From positions 1 through 11,472 of the forward strand of contig JAHFJU010000025.1 of the NCBI GenBank assembly GCA_023245725.1: a DNA stretch of 11,472 nt, given 5' to 3'. The notes below the pieces were generated by a model. That model did not search any database, had not been told where the DNA came from, and worked only from the letters and a program-made list of their open reading frames with translations. Origin of the DNA: Candidatus Peregrinibacteria bacterium. GTDB taxonomy: Bacteria > Patescibacteriota > Gracilibacteria > UBA1369 > UM-FILTER-53-11. The position numbers and the translations under genes were made by a program. Shown piece after piece: positions 1 through 6,718 of the stretch (its first letter is position 1; each line of letters starts with the position of its first letter).

Positions 1-1440
1 GAAAAATTGAAAAGAGGAGTACTAACTAACATTGAATTTTGTCGTATTAAAGATGGTGATGGCTCTCGAGATGAGAGCGGAAAAATCACTTTGTTAAATG
101 ATCGAAGGCACCCTGAAACTAATAAAGCATTAATCGTAGATGAGGCACATTTCTTGAAAAATGATTCTCAGCAAACAGAAGGTGTCGCAGAACTTGAAAG
201 TGATTTTATGCTTCTGCTTACGGCTTCTCCGTACCGCACTTCTGGTGCGCTATGTAGAATCATGCACAAAATGTTTCCAGAAGATTCACGGTTTACCAAT
301 ACATCGGCTTTTGAAGATGCATTTCCGATGAATGATCCTGCTGCGTTAAAGGCATTGCATATTATAGTGCGCCCACATGTTGTGCGATTTTTGAAAGGTG
401 AAGTTATGCCTACGTATGATCCATCTATCCCGCTCGATCAACAGCCTATTTCACTTCCTTCGAAAAAATATATAGATCCTTATGCAACTGGAATTGGATT
501 ATTTACACTTACCGCAGATCAAGAATTGGCAATTTTAGAGATGTTCGAAGACTGGCAATCATGGGCAGAAAAATACGATCGCTATATGCCGAGCGATGAA
601 ACTGCTCATATGGATGGCATTCGTGCCTCTGATGATCGCCTGACAAAAGAGCATGCGATGCGACAGCTTATTAACGATCCTCGCTATATAAATTCTAGAG
701 AAGCATCGCCTAAGCATGCCGCAGCAATGAAAATTCTTGATAAAGAATTAGAAGGGAATAATAAAGTTATTATATTTTGTCGCTATCACGAAGAAATTAA
801 TGCTTACGCCGAGCTGTTAAAAGAAAGAGGAATCGATTTCGCAACATACTCAGGAGAAATTACAAAGCAGGGTAATAAAAAAGATAGTGAGGGTAAAGAA
901 ATCCTATTTGAAGTAGATGAGTTTGATAACTACATTTTTGATGAGAGTGGAATGCCGGTCGTTTCTATAAATGAAAGCAAAAGTCGTACGATGCTTTCTA
1001 TAGATTATGAGCGTCTTGTTTTTCAACATGCTTCAGGCAAAAAAGTAATGCTTGCTACTTTTAGTGCCGGTTCACAGAGCGTTACTTTTACCGCTGCTAA
1101 TGCGGTTATTTTTGATGATCTTCCAAAAGATTATATAGAACAGTATCAGTCCGAAGATCGTATTCATCGTATTGATAAAAAGCGACCAAAATTTGAAGCT
1201 CGTTATTATTCGCTTGTGCCTCAGCACTCGAAAGATTTTTTGGAGATGATGAAGAGTCAAATGGTGACTGGAAATGGAGATGAAGAAGTTTCAGCATATG
1301 ACAAGTGGTTTGCTCAAGGAACAATGGATTCTGTGCATTATGCGAATTTGCAATCACAGCGCACTTCGTTCGAGCTTTTGAATAACGGAATAGCAATTGA
1401 TCCAGATTTAGTTGATGACGCGCGTGTATTCAATATTTAA
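1..1440 (+). CDS. SNF2-family helicase/ATPase, C-terminal part (5' end outside window)
   Basis: The frame is open to the left edge, so this is the 3' part of a larger gene; the TTG at 7 is unlikely to be the true start. Numbering from that TTG, motif II is VDEAH (44-48) and motif III is LTASPYRTS (71-79). A segment IVRPHVVRFLKGEV resembles the SNF2 'LRP...RR.K..V' stretch. RecA lobe 2 carries motif IV (KVIIFCRYHEE, about 253-263), motif V (AGSQSVTFTAAN) and motif VI (QSEDRIHRID, 381-390) with both arginine-finger candidates. Walker A must lie upstream. SNF2 proteins are ATP-driven double-strand DNA translocases in remodelling, repair, restriction and phage defence. Between motifs IV and V there is an acidic insertion of about 60 residues. 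The stop at 1438-1440 lies just before the next gene and shares its strand, suggesting an operon. Family assignment is firm; the biological role is not. Confidence 0.88.
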   Translation, partial: EKLKRGVLTNIEFCRIKDGDGSRDESGKITLLNDRRHPETNKALIVDEAHFLKNDSQQTEGVAELESDFMLLLTASPYRTSGALCRIMHKMFPEDSRFTNTSAFEDAFPMNDPAALKALHIIVRPHVVRFLKGEVMPTYDPSIPLDQQPISLPSKKYIDPYATGIGLFTLTADQELAILEMFEDWQSWAEKYDRYMPSDETAHMDGIRASDDRLTKEHAMRQLINDPRYINSREASPKHAAAMKILDKELEGNNKVIIFCRYHEEINAYAELLKERGIDFATYSGEITKQGNKKDSEGKEILFEVDEFDNYIFDESGMPVVSINESKSRTMLSIDYERLVFQHASGKKVMLATFSAGSQSVTFTAANAVIFDDLPKDYIEQYQSEDRIHRIDKKRPKFEARYYSLVPQHSKDFLEMMKSQMVTGNGDEEVSAYDKWFAQGTMDSVHYANLQSQRTSFELLNNGIAIDPDLVDDARVFNI

Positions 1441-1468
1441 ATCTATGTCTGATACTGACGATAACTCA

Positions 1469-1789
1469 ATGACAACTCCCTTATTCACCCCCGAATTTCT
1501 TGAACGCCACGAAGCCGAACTTCGCGAGGCGCTGCCTAGTTTGTATGACGACGAAGGCGCGCGTGAGATCGTGGCAGAGGTTTTGATTCCGCATTTTCGT
1601 GAGAAGATCAATGAGATTATTGCTGCAAATGACGCCGGCAGTTCGATGAAAGCTCAGGTTAATGGCATGTGCGAAGCAATCGATTCAATGCTTATCGAAA
1701 ACAAAGAACTGCTCGATGTAGATGGGCTGTTTGCGCCATGTATGCAGATAATCAACGGAGTGCGAAAAAGTGTGCGTGACCAGCTATTG
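1469..1789 (+). repeat. First copy of the duplicated N-domain coding segment (partner 3454-3774)
   Basis: The two 321-base segments align without gaps. Bases 1579-1690 match the partner at 111 of 112 positions (only C1636 versus T3621 differs). The segment is visibly richer in G/C-ending codons than the module region behind it. The strong match contrasts with the diverged modules and suggests recent duplication, gene conversion or strong constraint on this domain. Confidence 0.9.
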
Positions 1790-3457
1790 ATGGAGGGGGA
1801 ATATTTTAAAAACGTAGAGAATGTGAGAGCTGATTTGGAGGCATTTGCGAAAGCAGCAGGGGTTACAATCAAAAATCTTAATACGGGGCCAGATCACGTG
1901 TCAAAAAGAGCACTGTGTGCCAATAATGAATTAGTACGATTTGCACAGTACCTCATTAAAGCTGATGTAGGATTAGGTTTAGTAAAGGCTAAAGGTAAAG
2001 AAGTCTTGTCATTTCTTAAGAAGAAATGCGGTTTTGAAGAAGAAGTACGACTTATGGATAAAGATTATTTTAATATAAAAAATATTACATATGATTTGAA
2101 TGCCTTTGCCTTGGCTTCAAATAGAACATTAGACGAACTCTCTCTCGGAATATGTTCTACAGTAGAAGCAGTTTGTGCTAATGGCGAAAAGGTTAAGTGG
2201 CCAACATATCTTCGTAGAGCTGGCGTTGCTTTCGATTTAGCAGAGGGTAAAAAATGGATAAATAGTCTTAGTGTTAAAGCTCTAGAAATTCTTAAGGGTA
2301 AAGTAGGGATTGAGGTGAAACTTTTTTCCCCTCAAGACGCTGTCTATTTTTCACGTAGAGAAAAAGTATTAGAAGATTTGCAGAAATTTGCTGATCTTGC
2401 AGAAGTACCTATTGAACAACTTACTACGAGTAATATAAATAATATTTCTATAACATGTGCTAATGGTGAGTCTGTTATAGGAGAGAGATATCTATTAAGA
2501 GCTTCTGTTGCGCTTGGTTTTACATATAAAGATACAGGAGGAAAGCTAATTCGTAAAAAAGGCCCAGCACTCGTGGCACTTAAAAAATTAGTGGGTATCG
2601 AAATAGAAGAATATCCCGAGATGGATAGTGTGTATTTCATAAACGTTTCTAATGTACTTAATGACCTTACTTTATTTGCTGAAGGGGCAGGCGTATCAAT
2701 AGAAGAACTCAATAGTTCAAATGCTTCTAAAATAATAATAATTTGCTCAAATGGTGAAGAGGTATTGTGGACACGATATTTAAGAAGGGCAGCAAAAGCA
2801 TTAGGTTTAGTATCATCATTAGATGATGCAGACGGTAAATACCTTGAATCACTTGTTATTTTGCAAAAAATTGTAGGATTCAAAATTACTCAATACCCAG
2901 CAATGGACTCGGTATATTTTTTAAATACTGAAAATATTCGACATGATTTGATGGCATTTGCTTTAGCGGCTGGAATATCAGTAGGAAAAGCAAATACAAC
3001 AAGTATAGCTTTCTCATGTTTAGCAGTATGTAAAAATGGTGAATCTGTTACATGGGCTCAATATACATCAAGGGCTGGAGTATCATTGGGTTTGGCAAAA
3101 AATTCCGCTGGATCTAACTCAATAAGGTCCGATACTATTGAAAAATTGAAAAAAATGATTGGCATTGAATTAGAAAAATATCCAGAGATGGATGCCAAAT
3201 ATTTTTCTGATATTTCGAATATTAGAAACGACCTAAAATCATATTCTTTAGCTGTGGATAGACCTATAGCTGACTTTGTAAGTTCCGGAAGAAACATGGA
3301 ATCTCATGTCGCAAAATGCTCAAATGGAGAGCATGTTAAATGGAATACTTATTTAAAGAGAGCATCTGTCGGACTTGGATTAGCTTCAAATACAAAATTA
3401 GCAATATCAAAGAGAGGCGAAACGCTCGCCCTTTTAAAAAAACTCTCAACTCAATGA
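1469..3457 (+). CDS. Modular repeat protein, paralogue 1 (107-aa N-domain plus six ~93-aa modules), unknown function
   Basis: I do not recognise this 662-aa protein. Residues 1-107 form a charged, probably helical domain (MTTPLFTPEFLERHEAELRE...) that is 99/107 identical to that of the next gene. Six modules follow, starting at 1790, 2054, 2333, 2621, 2903 and 3188. Each has YF near its start, a DL-x-x-[FY] helix, an HTH-like stretch of the type AGVSIEEL, an invariant C-x-N-x-E-x-V, a YL-x-RA helix and a leucine-rich tail. There is no signal peptide or membrane segment, so it is likely cytosolic. The ATG at 1469 is preferred because the paralogue starts at the same residue and the DNA match (AACTCAATGAC) begins there; ATG 1445 or 1415 and TTG 1412 are in-frame alternatives, and 1445 lies only four bases after the helicase stop. 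The stop overlaps the next start (ATGA). DNA or RNA binding by the modules is a guess. Confidence 0.85.
   Translation: MTTPLFTPEFLERHEAELREALPSLYDDEGAREIVAEVLIPHFREKINEIIAANDAGSSMKAQVNGMCEAIDSMLIENKELLDVDGLFAPCMQIINGVRKSVRDQLLMEGEYFKNVENVRADLEAFAKAAGVTIKNLNTGPDHVSKRALCANNELVRFAQYLIKADVGLGLVKAKGKEVLSFLKKKCGFEEEVRLMDKDYFNIKNITYDLNAFALASNRTLDELSLGICSTVEAVCANGEKVKWPTYLRRAGVAFDLAEGKKWINSLSVKALEILKGKVGIEVKLFSPQDAVYFSRREKVLEDLQKFADLAEVPIEQLTTSNINNISITCANGESVIGERYLLRASVALGFTYKDTGGKLIRKKGPALVALKKLVGIEIEEYPEMDSVYFINVSNVLNDLTLFAEGAGVSIEELNSSNASKIIIICSNGEEVLWTRYLRRAAKALGLVSSLDDADGKYLESLVILQKIVGFKITQYPAMDSVYFLNTENIRHDLMAFALAAGISVGKANTTSIAFSCLAVCKNGESVTWAQYTSRAGVSLGLAKNSAGSNSIRSDTIEKLKKMIGIELEKYPEMDAKYFSDISNIRNDLKSYSLAVDRPIADFVSSGRNMESHVAKCSNGEHVKWNTYLKRASVGLGLASNTKLAISKRGETLALLKKLSTQ
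1790..3454 (+). repeat. Array of six protein-level modules (88-96 aa each)
   Basis: Module starts are 1790, 2054, 2333, 2621, 2903 and 3188. All six share YF, DL, C-x-N-x-E-x-V and a Y-x-x-[RK]A helix. The joint is typically a hydrophobic/charged stretch such as IGIEVEKYPEMD. DNA-level identity between modules is low, so the array is old compared with the N-domain duplication. The third module has Q in place of the usual Met at its joint. Confidence 0.88.
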
Positions 3458-3774
3458 CCACTCCCTTATTCACTCCCGAATTTCTTGACCGCCACGAAGC
3501 AAAACTTCGTGAGGCGCTGCCGAGTTTGTATGTCAACGAAGGCGAGCGTGAGATTGTGTCAGCGGTTTTGATTCCGCATTTTCGTGAGAAGATCAATGAG
3601 ATTATTGCTGCAAATGACGCTGGCAGTTCGATGAAAGCTCAGGTTAATGGCATGTGCGAAGCAATCGATTCAATGTTAATCGCAAACAAAGAGTTGCTCG
3701 ATGTCGACGGTTTGTTTGCGCCATGCATGCAGATAATTAACGGAGTGCGAAAAAGTGTAAGGGACCAGTTATTG
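3454..3774 (+). repeat. Second copy of the duplicated N-domain coding segment (partner 1469-1789)
   Basis: This is the partner of the segment at 1469-1789; homology starts at or just before the ATG, in the shared string AACTCAATGAC. The encoded differences are E12D, E17K, D27V, D28N, A31E, A36S, E37A and E76A. Confidence 0.9.
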
Positions 3775-5169
3775 ATGGAGGGGGAATATTTCAGGAACGT
3801 AGAAAATGTGAGAGCAGACTTAGAGGCATTTGCGGCTGCTAGAAGTATATCTATTGAAGAACTTAATATGGGCCATAAATGCAGGTTAGTGGAAGCACTG
3901 TGTTCAAACGGAGAAGTCGTTATATTTCGAACATACTTGAAAAGAGCCGCGATTGGTTTAGGTCTGGCAACAAATAGTGGAGAGGCGAACTCCAAATATA
4001 AAGAAACACTCGCTCTTTTGAAAAACACGAGTGGAATTGGAACAGTCACGTACAAAAAAATGGGTGCTGAATATTTTAATAGCAAAGAAAATATTTATCA
4101 TGACCTTAATGCATTTGCTCAAGCAGGAGGCAAATTCATAAAAGTACTTACCACTGGCCCTAAATATTGTTACGTAGAAGCATTATGTGTAAATAGTGAA
4201 AAGGTCAGATTTGAAACATACCTAAAGAGAGCCGCTGTTGGTTTAGGTTTGACTGAAAATTATACTGAGGCTGGTTCTAAACAAAAAGAAGCACTCGTGC
4301 TTTTGAAAAGCATGAGTGGAGTTGAAGTAGTCTCGTATGAATTTATGGATGAGGCTTATTTTAAAAATAAAGAAAATATTCGTGTTGATCTAGGTGCCTT
4401 TGCTAAAGCGGCATTTAAATCAATCGAAGGACTTAGTACCTCATATCCTAGAGAAGAAGTAGTGTGTGCAAATGGAGAAAAGGTTATGTATGTAACATAC
4501 TTGAGGAGAGCCGCCATTGCTTTAGGATTGGCTACAAACAATAGAAATGCGCAGTCTCAAATAAGCGGAACACTCCTGCTTTTGAAAGGCATTATTGCAG
4601 TTGAAGTAGTTTCCTATGAAAAAATGGACTGGGCTTATTTTGGTAACAAAAAAAATATTAAAGTTGATTTAAATTTATTTGCTCAAGAAGCGGACACTTC
4701 TATAGAAAAACTTAATACTGGTGCTAAATATAGTTTGGTAGAAGTACTATGCACAAATAGTGAAAAGGTTAGATTTGAAGCATATCTGAGAAGAGCCGCT
4801 GTTGGATTAGGTTTGGCTAAAAATTATAATGAGGCTGGTTCTAAACAAAAAGAAACTCTAGCAATGTTAAAGGGAATGATTGGAGTGAATACCTATGGAA
4901 AAATGGATGAATCCTATTTCAGCAACGCAAATAATGTGAAAGCTGATTTAGAGTCATTTGCAAAAGCGGCAAGTATGTCTGTTGAAGAGCTGAATACTGG
5001 TCCTAAATTCGCATCGAAAGAAGCTACGTGTGTAAATGGAGAAGTTGTTAGATTTAATACATACATATTAAGAGCCGCTGTTGGATTAGGCTTCGCTGCG
5101 GATTCTAAAGAAGCAGCTTACAAGCCAGCAGCAACACTTGCATTGCTAAAACAACTTGCGACCCAATGA
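3454..5169 (+). CDS. Modular repeat protein, paralogue 2 (107-aa N-domain plus five modules), unknown function
   Basis: This 571-aa protein is a tandem paralogue of the preceding gene. The N-terminal 107 residues align without gaps and differ at eight positions. Five modules start at 3775, 4060, 4345, 4624 and 4903. All keep YF, DL, C-x-N-x-E-x-V and the YL/YI-x-RA helix. The last module ends LLKQLATQ, matching LLKKLSTQ at the end of paralogue 1. The reading frame runs back to an ATG at 3340, but start 3454 is chosen because it forms a 4-base ATGA overlap with the upstream stop and begins at the conserved MTTPLFTPEF. The gene has no Shine-Dalgarno, so coupling to upstream translation is likely. 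Modules 2 and 4 are closer to each other than to the rest, including an identical 24-base stretch. Its stop again sits in ATGA (5166-5169). Function is unknown; it presumably acts with paralogue 1 and the helicase. Confidence 0.85.
   Translation: MTTPLFTPEFLDRHEAKLREALPSLYVNEGEREIVSAVLIPHFREKINEIIAANDAGSSMKAQVNGMCEAIDSMLIANKELLDVDGLFAPCMQIINGVRKSVRDQLLMEGEYFRNVENVRADLEAFAAARSISIEELNMGHKCRLVEALCSNGEVVIFRTYLKRAAIGLGLATNSGEANSKYKETLALLKNTSGIGTVTYKKMGAEYFNSKENIYHDLNAFAQAGGKFIKVLTTGPKYCYVEALCVNSEKVRFETYLKRAAVGLGLTENYTEAGSKQKEALVLLKSMSGVEVVSYEFMDEAYFKNKENIRVDLGAFAKAAFKSIEGLSTSYPREEVVCANGEKVMYVTYLRRAAIALGLATNNRNAQSQISGTLLLLKGIIAVEVVSYEKMDWAYFGNKKNIKVDLNLFAQEADTSIEKLNTGAKYSLVEVLCTNSEKVRFEAYLRRAAVGLGLAKNYNEAGSKQKETLAMLKGMIGVNTYGKMDESYFSNANNVKADLESFAKAASMSVEELNTGPKFASKEATCVNGEVVRFNTYILRAAVGLGFAADSKEAAYKPAATLALLKQLATQ
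3775..5166 (+). repeat. Array of five protein-level modules (88-95 aa each)
   Basis: Module starts are 3775, 4060, 4345, 4624 and 4903. These modules resemble one another more than those of paralogue 1 do. Bases 4267-4290 in module 2 and 4831-4854 in module 4 are identical. Module 3 has a shorter central loop. The last module is trimmed after the leucine-rich helix, exactly as in paralogue 1. Confidence 0.88.
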
Positions 5170-5222
5170 CAACCGCCATTCACCTCAGCTTCTTCTTCCT
5201 CCATTCATCAATTTTCTTGTGA
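5166..5222 (+). other. Possible remnant start of a third paralogue (18-codon frame)
   Basis: The stop of paralogue 2 is embedded in CAATGAC, as at the paralogue 1/2 junction. An ATG at 5166 opens MTTAIHLSFF..., which shares MTT with the MTTPLFTPEF of the real copies, and stops at 5220-5222. The frame overlaps the 3' end of trmD on the other strand, and the similarity beyond MTT is weak. This could be the scar of a deleted third copy or chance. No function is claimed. Confidence 0.25.
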
Positions 5223-5827
5223 TGCCCTTCTTGCAAAACTTTTGGCACCTTTAATCCCATAAATTCAGCGGGGCGCGTGTACTGCGGATATTCTTTTTTC
5301 CCTTCAAATGCCTCACTAAATGAGTCTTCATGTGCGCTTCGTTCGTCTCCTAACGCGCCCGGTAATAGGCGAGTCACAGCTTCAACAACAACCAACGCTG
5401 GCAGCTCACCTCCACTCAGCACATATTCACCAATCGAAATTTCTTCATCGATACACAGTTTTTTAATTCGTTCATCGATTCCTTCATACCTACCACAAAG
5501 CAAAATAAGCCCCTTTCGCTTTGAAAGTTTCATTGCGAGCGCATGCGTGAGCACCTTGCCGGCAGGGGACATGTAAACCACCTTTGCGCCCTTATTCTTG
5601 CGCTTTACTGCCTTAATCGCATCATATAATGGCTGTGGAGTCATGAGCATACCTGCGCCTCCGCCATAAACGCGTCCATCAACTTTCTCGTGTTTGTCTT
5701 TGCTATAGGCTCGAATATCATGTGCGACGACCTTTACAGTTTTCTTTAAAATCTCACGCTTTAAAATACTGTCAGACAGATAGCCCTCAATTAGTCCGGG
5801 AAAAATGGTGAGAATATCGAAGCGCAT
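5180..5827 (-). CDS. trmD: tRNA (guanine-37-N1)-methyltransferase TrmD
   Basis: This enzyme transfers a methyl group from S-adenosylmethionine to G37 next to the anticodon of tRNAs reading CNN codons, preventing +1 frameshifting. The 215-residue protein starts MRFDILTIFPGLI and shows GGGAGMLM, LLCGRYEGIDERI and EISIGEYVLSGGELPAL, the trefoil-knot cofactor-binding stretches of the SPOUT family. It ends with YTRPAEFMGLKVP..LQEGHHKKIDEWRKKK, typical of the TrmD C-terminus. It is shorter than the usual ~240-250 residues because the final helices are trimmed. The frame extends to 5917, but the extra 30 residues are a hydrophobic stretch outside the family, so ATG at 5825-5827 is taken. The usual rpsP-rimM-trmD-rplS context is absent; it converges with the repeat-protein unit with 10 bp between stops. 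No Shine-Dalgarno is visible. Confidence 0.96.
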   Translation of the reverse strand: MRFDILTIFPGLIEGYLSDSILKREILKKTVKVVAHDIRAYSKDKHEKVDGRVYGGGAGMLMTPQPLYDAIKAVKRKNKGAKVVYMSPAGKVLTHALAMKLSKRKGLILLCGRYEGIDERIKKLCIDEEISIGEYVLSGGELPALVVVEAVTRLLPGALGDERSAHEDSFSEAFEGKKEYPQYTRPAEFMGLKVPKVLQEGHHKKIDEWRKKKLR

Positions 5828-5832
5828 AAAGT

Positions 5833-5859
5833 TATAGATTTTTTTCGAGGAGCTGTATA
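5833..5859. repeat. Copy A of a 27-bp intergenic element (partner 5979-6005)
   Basis: The copy contains TATAGATTTTTT followed by GAGGAGCTGTATA and matches copy B at 25 of 27 positions, 146 bases apart. A weak hairpin, GCTGTAT (5853-5859) with ATATGGC (5864-5870), needs G.U pairs that exist only on the + strand RNA. It ends six bases upstream of the trmD start on the opposite strand. Confidence 0.65.
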
Positions 5860-5878
5860 TGAAATATGGCGCGAATAC

Positions 5879-5905
5879 GCAAATAGACAATATGCAAATA
5901 GACAA
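5879..5905. repeat. 12-bp direct repeat upstream of trmD
   Basis: GCAAATAGACAA occurs perfectly at 5879-5890 and 5894-5905, a 15-base period. It lies 52 to 78 bases upstream of the trmD start, where a promoter or operator would be expected. No convincing -10/-35 pair could be assigned. Confidence 0.6.
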
Positions 5906-5978
5906 AAGGCGATTCAAAATTAGATTTACACAAGAACCAATTAGTCATAGCTTTTATAAATTGAATTATTACAAGGAA

Positions 5979-6033
5979 TATAGATTTTTTCTGAGGAGCT
6001 GTATAAGAATATACAGCGACGATAGAAAAAATC
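5979..6033 (+). repeat. Copy B: long hairpin with tandem G.A internal loop
   Basis: The outer arms GATTTTTTCT (5983-5992) and AGAAAAAATC (6024-6033) pair over 10 bp. The inner arms GCTGTATA (5998-6005) and TATACAGC (6010-6017) pair over 8 bp around a 4-base loop. Between them, GAGGA (5993-5997) faces GACGAT (6018-6023), which can form G.A/A.G, G-C, A.G/G.A plus one bulged base. It lies downstream of rpsI and upstream of trmD on the other strand. It is not a classic terminator, because no T-run follows the GC stem on either strand. Confidence 0.7.
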
Positions 6034-6069
6034 GTAATGACGAAGTAAGAAACAATTTATAACAAGCTA

Positions 6070-6651
6070 TTAACGTTTGCTGAACTGTGGAGCACGTCGA
6101 GCTCTATGTAAACCGTACTTCTTACGCTCTTTGTTTCGAGAATCTCGGGTTAGGTATCCTGCGGATTTAAGCACAGCGCGTAGCCCAAGGTCGTGTACTA
6201 ATAGTGCTTTTGAAACACCATGTCTAAGAGCATCTGCTTGTGCATGTATTCCACCACCCTTAACCTTTGCACTAATGTCGAAAGTCTTTAATGCGTTAGC
6301 CATTTTAAGCGCAGAATTGATAGTGTCTCGGTCTGTAAATACAGGGAAATATTCTTCAAATGCGCGTCCGTTAACTGTAATAATTCCTGTTCCATCTTTG
6401 TACAATCGAACAGAAGCAATAGCTGTTTTTCGTTTACCAATTGCGTAAAAGTAAGGGCGGTTGTCTCCGATCTTAACCTTCTTTGCTGTAGCAATAGCTG
6501 TTTTTACGACTGCTTTTTTCTCAGCAACAGGAGTTTCTTTTACTGTCACTTTAGGAGCGACCTTTGGTTCAGCAGCTTTAGCGGCCTTAGGTTTTTTATC
6601 AGCTGGTGCAGTTTTTGGAGCGGTAGTCTTTTTAGTAGGTGCTTTCGGCAT
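6070..6651 (-). CDS. rpsI: 30S ribosomal protein S9 with N-terminal Lys/Ala/Pro extension
   Basis: S9 sits in the head of the small subunit, and its C-terminal tail reaches the P-site tRNA. The family core begins near residue 65 (PYFYAIGKRKTAIASVRLY), continues with KGGGIHAQADALRHGVSKAL, and ends in the canonical RAPQFSKR tail with the terminal arginine that contacts P-site tRNA. The protein has 193 residues against about 130 in most bacteria; the extra ~60 residues at the start are almost only Lys, Ala, Pro, Val and Thr and are probably disordered. The extension could be an overcalled start, but no better internal Met lies before the core. The gene follows rplM by 67 bases, the usual order. 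No Shine-Dalgarno lies before the ATG. Confidence 0.97.
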   Translation of the reverse strand: MPKAPTKKTTAPKTAPADKKPKAAKAAEPKVAPKVTVKETPVAEKKAVVKTAIATAKKVKIGDNRPYFYAIGKRKTAIASVRLYKDGTGIITVNGRAFEEYFPVFTDRDTINSALKMANALKTFDISAKVKGGGIHAQADALRHGVSKALLVHDLGLRAVLKSAGYLTRDSRNKERKKYGLHRARRAPQFSKR

Positions 6652-6685
6652 AGGGGATTCTAGTTAATAGTTGAGAGGAGGGTTC

Positions 6686-6716
6686 GTGCCAAGGGCACTC
6701 CATGGCACTTCGTGCC
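6686..6716. repeat. Two adjacent perfect hairpins between rplM and rpsI
   Basis: GTGCC (6686-6690) pairs with GGCAC (6694-6698), and GGCAC (6704-6708) pairs with GTGCC (6712-6716), each around a 3-base loop and 5 bases apart. The four arms are interchangeable, so alternative pairings such as 6686-6690 with 6704-6708 are possible. On the transcribed strand this lies in the rpsI leader, 35 to 65 bases before the start. A role in attenuation, processing or translational control is inference. Confidence 0.7.
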
Positions 6717-6718
6717 TG

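Noticed and set aside
3340..3453. Longer start for paralogue 2 at ATG 3340
   Set aside because: The extra 38 residues are an out-of-frame read of paralogue 1, while 3454 matches the paralogue start and the ATGA overlap.
1790..3454. Match of the module to the helicase-associated (HA) domain
   Set aside because: The module lacks the conserved tryptophan pattern of HA repeats, and the invariant C-x-N-x-E-x-V has no counterpart there.
1790..5166. CRISPR or short DNA tandem array
   Set aside because: The periodicity of about 280 bases is at protein level with diverged DNA and no short identical repeats with spacers.
5828..5917. N-terminal extension of trmD by 30 hydrophobic residues
   Set aside because: TrmD proteins begin at MRFDILTIFP; the extension reads through the repeat element and would put a membrane-like segment on a cytosolic enzyme.
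5983..6033. Rho-independent terminator for rpsI or trmD
   Set aside because: On neither strand is the GC stem followed directly by a T-run; the A/T arms pair with each other instead.
5859..6062. A 67-codon + strand frame with GAGGAG six bases before its ATG
   Set aside because: The GAGGAG is part of the repeated hairpin arm found elsewhere without a gene, other genes here do not use Shine-Dalgarno, the product is low-complexity, and the frame runs through the hairpin at 5979-6033.
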